NCBI GenBank assembly: GCA_019096065.1
Contig: JAGUCH010000001.1
Span: 6,262,001-6,326,000 of the forward strand
Length of the DNA stretch: 64,000 nt
DNA from: Paracyclopina nana
Lineage: Eukaryota > Arthropoda > Copepoda > Cyclopoida > Cyclopettidae
Direction of reading: 5' to 3'
This document shows positions 49,701 to 56,134 of this stretch, one piece after another. Position numbers and translations under genes: made by a program. The first letter of the stretch is position 1, and every line of letters begins with the position of its first letter. Below the pieces are notes generated by a model. That model made no database searches and was not told where the DNA came from. It saw only the letters and a program-made list of their open reading frames with translations.

Positions 49701-52174
49701 ACAGCAATGACAGTAGTATATGAGTTGTATATAAATATATTTATGTATTGTAATGAAATATTTTCAAAAAGGTATTATAGTTAGGAAGTATTCAATCAAA
49801 CAAACATGTTGTAATTTGTTTTGATGCAAAAACCAACGAAAATAATCTTTGAAAAAAGCATCAAATTGCTTCATCAAATTCAGTGAGCATACCTAACAAA
49901 GCCCATTCTCCATTAAGGACAAATGTTGAAATGTCTCCTTCTTCGCCATTTAATTTCAAGTCCAACTAGAAGTATGGATTGTATTAGCAAGCTAAGTACT
50001 CTGTTAAAATCGCTGAAAAAGACCTTTGATTTTGGTACACCAAGGAATTAAGTGAGCTTTGGCTAGTTGCAAAAGTTGTACGATAAGAGATTCAGAGAAC
50101 TTACCTTGAACCCATTGTAGGTCCAACTGCCAAACTTCATCTCACAGTCTTGGTCATCGAATGGAAACCAAGTTATATCTATTTTACAAGTCGATTTGAA
50201 GATTCCTGGAGGGATGTATGTACACCTCCCCTCATGAGTGACCACCACATTTGTTGGATATGTGCCATCGAAGGCTTCATCAGCACTAAAGAGTTTTGTG
50301 AATGGCAGGTGCGTCAATTGTTATCAACTATATTAATACACTCATTGAGTTTGAGAAGGAACCTACCTGTTGTACATAAGCACATCTGGTTTCCAGAGCT
50401 TCGATGGAGGCATTCTTATATCTTCAATGTTGCCATACTCTGATTTATTCCACTTCATGTTGATGTCGTTCCATTCCTAAGGCATTAAGATTATAGCTTA
50501 GCAACGTTTAGAGAGAGGCTAGATAATCTTATTAGCATGCTCAGGAAACTTTGACTCACCTCACGCTTTGGGGCTAACATGAAATGTGAAACAAAATCGA
50601 GCTGCTGTTGCATCACACTTATGTTTTATGTTAGCTCCAAGCTTGCATCCCTATCTTATAAAAAGGAGTTTTTTTAAAAAAGGCATGCAGCAGCATTTGT
50701 TTACAAAAACGTGGCTGCGATCCAAAATTCATCACGAATGCAAAACATAAAATGAAACTAAGAAAATCGTTTCTGTGTATGTTAACTCTTTTTTAGTGTA
50801 GTTTTGATGGAAGGTAGTAAGTATTAAAGTTATGATAATGCTACAACTGTAACCCCTAGGTTAACAACAGCAAGTAATAAGTACCATTTTAGTAAATTAC
50901 GCCTTGTGCTGACTGAATATATAACTATCACCTTTATGAGGTCTTTTTAAGTAGTATGTACATTAAAATGAATTCTGTGCTCCTAAGGGGTGATTACATT
51001 TGCCCTTAGGTCTGCTGTAGTACATGTTTAATTATGTGCAACCAAAACAATGTATGAAGAAGACTCAATGAAGATGATATGACAATTTCCTTTGATTGTG
51101 TTGGTCATTCATACACATTGATTGATTTTTTGGCGGATACTTACCAAATTTAGCCAAACATTTGTGGTAAGAAGTTGATTTTTTTCATCCTAGTGTAAAC
51201 ACAGGAAAATTCATGTTTGGCATATCTACTGAAACGGCATAACACTACAGTATTTTTCTTCCCCATGTTTACCCCTCCCTGGAATCCTCCCTCTCTATAT
51301 CATGCAGACCCGGGTGACATCAAAACATGTAATTTTGTTTATATTCAAACTGTTATGCTTTGATGCTGAAATACAGCATCATATCTTTTCATCCCCCTTC
51401 CTCAACTAAAAGATGGTTTAATTTGAAATACATAATTTCTAATCGTTGATCGTTTTGTTGTTTTCATTTGATTTTTAAGCAGCATCAGCAACACTGATTA
51501 TATGTTAAGGTTCATTTTAGTAGTTGTGTTTGGTGTGTACGATGCACAAAACAGTGTTTCATTAAGTTGATCCACAACTTTCTTTATGAGGAGGGATTGG
51601 AAGAAGAAAAGAATCTCACACTGACCAAGAAGCTTGTCAACACCATGCAAAGTTCATATCCAATGTAGTTGCAAACTTAGAATAAGTAGCTGTCATCCAC
51701 CCTAGAGAAGATATCAGGTGTTGCGGTGTCACCTCATCAATTTGAAGAACTCAGAGTCATATGTGACACTTTCTTTGACTTTCTCTTAAGTGAGATGACA
51801 GCGTCCTCATCCAATTTGCCAGCGCAAAGCAGCCCACAGCACTTACCAAATTTAACCAAATATTTGTAGTAAGGATTTGATTCTTTTCATCCTAAATAAA
51901 GGAATGCAACATGGTGCTTAACTTTAAAGTAGAAATTTGCTATTCATGTGGAACCCCCATTTATAAGAAATCAAATCGTGTGTTCCCTAACTTTATTTTT
52001 TTTAGTTAATGTTAGGTCACATAAATTTACTTACCACATCAATTATTTGTTGCAAAGTCAGTCCGAAGAGGAGAGTTAGTGGCTCTGACTCGTTGTAAAC
52101 TGGCCTTTCCAATGTATTGTAGTGTTCGAGCAAATCATTGAGCAGCCTCCTTTCATGTGGTCCGCCATAAACAT
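40143..52174 (-). CDS. nAChRalpha6-like: Nicotinic acetylcholine receptor alpha subunit, alpha6/alpha7 type, with alternative exons 3, 6 and 8
   Basis: This gene encodes a Cys-loop ligand-gated cation channel subunit of neuronal and synaptic membranes, the class targeted by spinosyns in insects. Joined in transcript order with one copy of each alternative exon, exons 2-10 code for 508 aa; the signal-peptide exon 1 is not found. Visible hallmarks: [20 protein letters not shown] at the N-terminus; loop D WLNLEWND; loop [11 protein letters not shown]; loop B GSWTYNG; a 13-residue Cys loop [15 protein letters not shown]; vicinal cysteines YYDCCPEPY, which mark an alpha subunit; M1, M2, M3; the intracellular [20 protein letters not shown] segment; and M4 ending SAPHIIVT. 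Exon order is 2, 3 (two copies), 4, 5, 6 (two copies), 7, 8 (six copies), 9, 10. Exon borders follow the insect alpha6 gene. Phases agree at every junction. The expansion of exon 8 and the doubling of exon 6 are the unusual parts. Confidence 0.95.
40965..41074 (-). CDS. nAChRalpha6-like: nAChR exon 9: M3
   Basis: 110 nt between ttccctag and a gtaatg donor. It completes the Gly shared with each exon 8 cassette and encodes [20 protein letters not shown], then [16 protein letters not shown]. The split Gly appears to align with the thrips alpha6 residue (G275) changed in spinosad resistance; here it is wild type whichever cassette is used. Confidence 0.95.
43117..43200 (-). CDS. nAChRalpha6-like: nAChR M2 cassette 8f
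   Basis: 84 nt between ccttccag and a gtcagc donor, phase 1 at both ends. It encodes [19 protein letters not shown], then VSDATPLIG. 6', a pore-facing position, is Ala where every other cassette has Thr. The gtcagc donor is the weakest in the array. Confidence 0.92.
43763..43846 (-). CDS. nAChRalpha6-like: nAChR M2 cassette 8e
   Basis: 84 nt between tttttcag and a gttaga donor, phase 1 at both ends. It encodes [19 protein letters not shown], then VSDATPLIG, one residue shorter in the loop than 8a, 8c and 8d. It has Ile at 11' and 13' and Glu at 20'. It differs from 8f by a single residue. Confidence 0.93.
44283..44369 (-). CDS. nAChRalpha6-like: nAChR M2 cassette 8d
   Basis: 87 nt between tcatttcag and a gttagc donor, phase 1 at both ends. 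It encodes [19 protein letters not shown], then [10 protein letters not shown]. 20' is Glu, and the loop carries an extra basic residue (Lys). Confidence 0.93.
44984..45070 (-). CDS. nAChRalpha6-like: nAChR M2 cassette 8c
   Basis: 87 nt between caatttcag and a gtaaaa donor, phase 1 at both ends. It encodes [19 protein letters not shown], then [10 protein letters not shown]. The M2-M3 loop [10 protein letters not shown] matches the insect alpha6 form. 16' is Gln and 20' is Asp. It lies only 153 bp downstream of 8b, the tightest spacing in the array. Confidence 0.93.
45224..45307 (-). CDS. nAChRalpha6-like: nAChR M2 cassette 8b
   Basis: 84 nt between attttgcag and a gtaaat donor, phase 1 at both ends. 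It encodes [19 protein letters not shown], then VSSDNPLLG. The helix core is the closest here to insect exon 8 (LTVFLNMV). The 20' ring residue is neutral Thr instead of an acid. Confidence 0.93.
45805..45891 (-). CDS. nAChRalpha6-like: nAChR M2 cassette 8a
   Basis: 87 nt between atctttcag and a gtaaaa donor, phase 1 at both ends. It encodes [20 protein letters not shown], then [10 protein letters not shown]. The pore positions 6' Thr, 9' Leu and 13' Val are conserved, 16' is Gln and 20' is Asp. The M2-M3 loop is the most divergent of the set (TSLQ in place of SDAV). Confidence 0.92.
46640..46752 (-). pseudogene. Possible decayed seventh M2 cassette
   Basis: In the gap between exon 7 and the first intact cassette, a minus-strand frame reads [13 protein letters not shown], loosely like the M2 core ([12 protein letters not shown]), and is followed by a proline a few residues on. 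There is no AG acceptor at the expected place and no SD-PLLG ending. It is either a relic or chance hydrophobic sequence. Confidence 0.15.
47267..47461 (-). CDS. nAChRalpha6-like: nAChR exon 7: loop C and M1
   Basis: 195 nt between acgtttag and a gtaagc donor, phase 1 at both ends. It encodes [17 protein letters not shown] with the vicinal cysteines, then M1 ([20 protein letters not shown]), and ends SGEKLSLG at the cytoplasmic start of M2 (-1' Glu, 0' Lys, 2' Ser). All exon 8 cassettes splice to this point. Confidence 0.95.
47978..48188. repeat. Palindromic MITE, family A (copy 2), 211 bp, within nAChR intron 6
   Basis: It has the same termini (AGGCCGTTCTCATATTGCCG) and the same 211-bp length as the copy at 28638-28848, but the asymmetric centre is in the opposite orientation. 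It is flanked by ATT on both sides (47975-47977 and 48189-48191), a 3-bp target duplication. It sits between exon 7 and the second exon 6 copy. Confidence 0.9.
49186..49264 (-). CDS. nAChRalpha6-like: nAChR alternative exon 6, copy 2 (loop F variant, two residues longer)
   Basis: A 79-nt exon between ggccttccag and a gtaata donor, with the same phases as copy 1. It encodes [18 protein letters not shown] followed by LNGEWHLLG. The loop F insert NNDKGEGD is longer and of different charge from copy 1, while the flanking STFVLNGEW is identical. That pattern indicates a functional alternative rather than a decayed copy. Confidence 0.92.
49893..49965 (-). CDS. nAChRalpha6-like: nAChR alternative exon 6, copy 1 (loop F variant)
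   Basis: A 73-nt exon between tacttctag and a gtatgc donor, entering in phase 0 and leaving in phase 1. It encodes [16 protein letters not shown] followed by LNGEWALLG. It spans the beta8-beta9 loop F region that borders the agonist pocket. Its alternative lies 628 bp downstream. Confidence 0.92.
50105..50285 (-). CDS. nAChRalpha6-like: nAChR exon 5: Cys loop and loop B
   Basis: 181 nt between actctttag and a gtaagt donor. It encodes [20 protein letters not shown] through the complete Cys loop [15 protein letters not shown] and loop [10 protein letters not shown]. It ends in phase 0, the phase at which either exon 6 copy begins. Confidence 0.95.
50367..50476 (-). CDS. nAChRalpha6-like: nAChR exon 4
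   Basis: 110 nt between tgccttag and a gtaggt donor. It encodes [20 protein letters not shown] and onward to WKPDVLMYN plus two bases of Ser. It contains loop A of the agonist site. Confidence 0.95.
51145..51189 (-). CDS. nAChRalpha6-like: nAChR alternative exon 3, copy 2 (3' copy)
   Basis: A 45-nt exon encodes [15 protein letters not shown], bounded by ttacactag and gtaagt, phase 0 at both ends. It lies 657 bp downstream of copy 1. Either copy, both or neither would keep the reading frame, so exclusivity is not enforced by frame. Confidence 0.93.
51847..51891 (-). CDS. nAChRalpha6-like: nAChR alternative exon 3, copy 1 (5' copy)
   Basis: A 45-nt exon encodes [15 protein letters not shown], bounded by tttatttag and gtaagt, phase 0 at both ends. 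It carries the loop D tryptophan. It differs from copy 2 by two conservative residues (Ile for Leu, Ile for Val). Insect alpha6 genes have the same exon 3a/3b pair. Confidence 0.93.
52035..52174 (-). CDS. nAChRalpha6-like: nAChR exon 2: N-terminal extracellular segment
   Basis: 140 nt between acceptor cttatttag and a gtaagt donor. It starts in phase 1 (two bases of a split codon), encodes [16 protein letters not shown] through [11 protein letters not shown], and ends in phase 0. Because it starts mid-codon, an upstream exon with the initiator Met and signal peptide must exist. Confidence 0.95.
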
Positions 52175-52228
52175 CTAAATAAGAAATATAGAATTGCTTT
52201 ATAGGAAGGTTTTTTCTTCTCCTTGATA

Positions 52229-52351
52229 GGCTCAATATCTTCGGTGTCTTTGATCGTTGCATGGCTGCGGTTGCTATCGGTTATTATTTACTGACATTGC
52301 CACCTCGTCAGTAAATAAGAACCGACAACAACCACAACCATGCCACGATCG
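52229..52351. repeat. Truncated family B MITE, fused to family A
   Basis: It begins GGCTCAATATCTTCGGTGTC and shares CTTTGATCGTTGCATGG, TTATTTACTGAC and the complementary arm with the copy at 25802. The right arm stops at CACGATCG, where family A sequence starts directly. It lies 54 bp upstream of nAChR exon 2 in transcript sense. Confidence 0.75.
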
Positions 52352-52478
52352 TTATGTAACGAAAACCAGTTATTTCGCTCAACATTCACAAAAAGCAGCT
52401 ACTTTGCTTGAAATGTTGAGCGTTTGCTTTGCTATTTTTACCTTAGCTTAGCTTTTTCCGGCAATATGAGAACGGCCT
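52352..52478. repeat. Truncated family A MITE, right part of a chimera
   Basis: From TTATGTAACGAAAACCAG to the intact right terminus GCAATATGAGAACGGCCT it matches the right two thirds of the copy at 47978-48188. The left terminus is missing and replaced by family B sequence. Confidence 0.8.
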
Positions 52479-52862
52479 AAATGAGTCATAACCAAAATAG
52501 CTCTTCTAATAAAGCTTAACAAGTAATTGATCCAGTCATCATTTGTACAACATTTATGAAAATACCCTCGCACTGTTGCTTTCACTGCTTTGCTTTTCTA
52601 TGGCTCAGAAGTGGTTGTTGACCACACCCAGCAGAAGATCTGAGAACCATGAAAGCACATATTATAGTAAGAGTGGGTTGGTTGAGTTTCCTTTCCTTTT
52701 TGGCGCAGTCTGTATGTCTTCAATGGCCTTTGTGGGCTCTAGCATAAAATACCTGCATCATTTTCTCCCAAAATGTGGGCTGCTTTCTTTTTAGCAAGCT
52801 GTTAATGAAAATTAAGCTTTCCTACTTATGGTGTTTAAATTTGGTTTGCCTCTCGTGTCTTA

Positions 52863-52982
52863 AGCCCGGTTCCAACAAGGAAAATCAGCATAGTCAGGAG
52901 ACATAACTTGACTTATTAGCCCAGTCAGGTTACAGCTAGCACGCTACTATGCTATGCTGATATCCCGTGTTGGAACCAGGCT
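52863..52982. repeat. Palindromic MITE, family D (copy 1)
   Basis: The ends read AGCCCGGTTCCAACAAGGAA and TGTTGGAACCAGGCT, with TTA on both sides (52860-52862 and 52983-52985) as target duplication. It is 120 bp and non-coding. Confidence 0.85.
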
Positions 52983-52997
52983 TTAAGCTAGGCTACG

Positions 52998-53166
52998 GGG
53001 CGTTCTCATATCGCATTTTAGTTAAACCAAAACTGATACTGGTTAGACCAAACTGACTTTTGTCCGGACAAAAGTCAGCATTCTTGTAGCGTTTAGTTTA
53101 ACCAGAATCAGCGTGGTTTAACTAAAATCAGTTATGGTTAGACCAAACTGCGATATGAGAACGCCC
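52998..53166. repeat. Palindromic MITE, family C (copy 2)
   Basis: 169 bp. The ends read GGGCGTTCTCATATCGCATT and its complement. The arms have TTAGTTAAACCAAAACTG and TTTTGTCCGGACAAAAG (a perfect internal palindrome). It is related to 17033-17181 and lies only 15 bp after a family D element. Confidence 0.82.
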
Positions 53167-54297
53167 TTACAACATATCATAAATACAATTAGCCTGTATT
53201 CTATGATGCAGCTGGGCGCACGAGCTAGCAGGGGCCATACAACACTTATGTTCAACATCTAGGCATCATCAGGCTACGGGTTTTGGTGCCATAGGTTGGT
53301 GCTTACTGTACTTGACCGATGTAATAGTTAATAGTTAACGAGCTCTATAAACTATGGGGCAATCTGTATAGGGCATGTAAAGGGATCATAGGAAGTATTG
53401 ATTTCCGCAAAAGGCGGCTGTAACTCCTAGGAGCAAACTGTGTTTCCAGAGGCCACAAGAGGATTGAAGAGCTGATGGAGGAACCATGCTAGCTTTACCA
53501 GGAGGCTCTCAACTTTTCCACTTAGGACCTACACATTCCAAAAAAGCCAAGTTACCATACAACCTTATTGAAATACGACCTAGACCATTTTCTAGTTGGG
53601 AGACGATTTACATACTATTTTGAAGAACTAATCACCCCTTTCAGTTGTCTTGAAAGGAACAAAATCGCTACTTTAGCAAATACTTCTACAAGAGCAATAT
53701 GAAGGAATAACGAAGCCAATCAGCTATCAACTTGTCCGGAAACTTTTGTGAATGATGCTACAGCAAAAGTTATCTCACAAATGAAAATTCTTACACAAGT
53801 TCCTGCGTGCCCTAAATATGTCTCAACTTTGCTGATTTAGAGCAAAAGGGCACTCATTCCTTTTCTTGTCGAACTATATTTGAAAAAGGGATCAGTGCCC
53901 GAACGACAGGCATTGGGTTCAATTAACAAGTGTAAATTAATCAAGAAACGAAATCGCTAGCTCAAAAGGTAAGTAGCAGCATAAAAAGACTTACGAAACA
54001 TCAAAAAATTGCTAGCTTCATAAGAATGTTATGAAAATATTTGCTTTTAGCTAACATGCTCAAGAAACTTGAATTTGCCTAGTCAATTCTAGATATAGCT
54101 CTAGATTTTATTGAGTAGATCGTTCTGAAAACTCAGTTCCAAAAAAACAGCCTAAAGGTGGCCGGCCGGTCTACGGTAGCTCAACATCTGCCCAATTTTG
54201 TTCCACCGTTAATTATATTATGTAATGCTATTTTTTATTTGGTAATTGTACCGAGAAACCATGAGCCCCTCAAAATTTCGTTCCGATCGGAGCTGTA
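53167..54297. other. Intergenic between MITEs
   Basis: No gene recognised. AT-rich sequence without an open frame of note on either strand. Confidence 0.4.
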
Positions 54298-54444
54298 AGC
54301 CCGGTTCCAACAACAAAATAAGTATAGTATAAGTACGATTAACCAGTATAGTATGGAGCGCGCGAGCTAGCACGGATCATACTTTACTTATAAGTATAAG
54401 TAAGGTGTCCATACTATCCTGATTTTCATTGTTGGTACCGGGCT
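54298..54444. repeat. Palindromic MITE, family D (copy 2)
   Basis: 147 bp. The ends read AGCCCGGTTCCAACAACAAA and TTGTTGGTACCGGGCT, with GTA on both sides as a 3-bp target duplication. The middle contains GAGCGCGCGAGCTAGCACGG. Confidence 0.88.
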
Positions 54445-54701
54445 GTAGTTTGAGCTGTACCTTAGTAAATTTTTTCCAAAATAAAGTTCAGCTGTTGTTG
54501 AGAACGAGATGCTCTCATCAAAATATTACTGAATCCAGACATTAAAAAGATTAGTTTAGTGCATATATTTCAATTAACCATAAAAGTATTATGCAGATGA
54601 GCGAACATACTTGCTAGGACCTAGCTTATTTTCAATGCTGGAACTTCAATGATCAAAATAGATGTCATTCAATGTTTTTGTACACTTGTATTATTATCAA
54701 T

Positions 54702-54826
54702 TTAGCCTTTACTTTTTGGTAGCCTTTCTCCAATCTAGCCTTTGGCCAATTAGCCTTTCACCATTAAGCCTTTAACCTATTAGCCTTACACCAAATTGCC
54801 TTTTACCGTTTAGCCTTTAACCAGTA
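54702..54826. repeat. Minisatellite of ~15-16 bp TAGCCTTT units
   Basis: About eight diverged units of the form TAGCCTTT(A/C)ACCAAT occur in tandem on the plus strand (for example TTAGCCTTTCACCA, TTAGCCTTTAACCAG). No coding potential is apparent. Confidence 0.8.
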
Positions 54827-55746
54827 GAGCCAAATTCAGTGCTCTTGTCAATTCCCTATCTTTTGAAGAAAAATGCAGTACTACTTGGTTTTCCGTGCTG
54901 TCAGACGATTTTTATGAATATAACTCGAACTTACTAAAGAAAAATCAGTCACAAAAGAATCCAAATCATATTGTTGACGCTGAGATTGGTTTTTCTGACA
55001 CGTGAAGAAACCATCTATTTTCATATTTAGGCAACTTTTGGCACTCAAAAAGCGGTTCGTAATTGAATGGGGAAGGCAATTATGCTGATGACAGACTAAG
55101 AAGCTAGGCTTTGGCAAAGTAGGAGTACGTAAGGAAGTGTCAGTTGAATGCTGCCTTAGTTGCTTGTACTTTTGTGGCCCTGGAAGGCTTCCAAGATCGT
55201 TATCATTTGCTGAGAAGAAAGCCAGCCAGTTTTTAGCATGATGAAACAAGCTAGACAAAAGTGTCTCATTTTTGGCTCAAACCTTGGGCTCTATGAATAG
55301 GCAAACGTTCCACTTATTTCCAGAACAGGGCTTTCTTCTAATTCTTATTTGCCTTCAAGAATGTTTATGTTAAGCATTTGCAATCACCGACGTGTGGCTT
55401 CTTTCTTTATCTCCGTTTTCTTCCACTGGCATGATAAGAAAATGCTTGCCTGCTTCTAGTCATTTTCGACAGAATTTGTTTTCTGCTTCACATGGATGCT
55501 TAGCAAGCCATTATTTTACTCTGCTGAAAACAAGAAGCTGCCCTCTGGGCCCAGGCTATATCCACTCATGTGGGAAAGACATGCGAATTTCCTCAAGCAA
55601 GAGTGGTTTTAATCTTCTCCGAGAAGAAAGCAAAATTACTTTGGCGATATCAGGGCCTTTAGATTATGCAATCACTGCAATGAATTCTTGCCAAGTCAGC
55701 AATTCAGCGCCAGAGGCTGATTTCAAGTCCAATTTCTCCACATTAT

Positions 55747-55901
55747 AGCCCGGTTCCTACAATGAAAATCAGCATAGTATGGACACCTTACTTTTACTTA
55801 TAAGTATAGTATGGTGCCTGCTAGCTCGCGCGCTCAGCTGCACCAGACTATACTTGTTAATTGTACTTATACTATACTTATTTTGTTGTTGGAACCGGGC
55901 T
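55747..55901. repeat. Palindromic MITE, family D (copy 3)
   Basis: 155 bp. The ends read AGCCCGGTTCCTACAATGAA and TGTTGGAACCGGGCT. The centre (GCTAGCTCGCGCGCTC) is the reverse complement of that in copy 2, so the two copies are in opposite orientation. Flanking triplets TAT and TAG match only in two bases. Confidence 0.85.
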
Positions 55902-56011
55902 TAGATTTGAAAACTCATTTCTGGTAAAAGCCCTTGCTGTTTTTCTGAAACAATTTGGCTAGTTTTCTTTCTCTACTCAATATATTTCTCAAAGACTTCC
56001 ATCGAATCCAA

Positions 56012-56134
56012 GGCCTGGTTCCAACGAGGAATATCAGCATATTATTGTATAGTAAACCAGTTAAGTCAGGTCAGGCCGAGCTAAGCGCGCGAGCTAGCTG
56101 TGACTATGCTGATTTTCATTGTTTGAACCATGCT
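56012..56134. repeat. Palindromic MITE, family D (copy 4, diverged)
   Basis: The ends read GGCCTGGTTCCAACGAGGAA and TTTGAACCATGCT, with the GCGCGCGAGCTAGC core. It is shorter and more mutated than the other copies. No clear target duplication. Confidence 0.7.
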
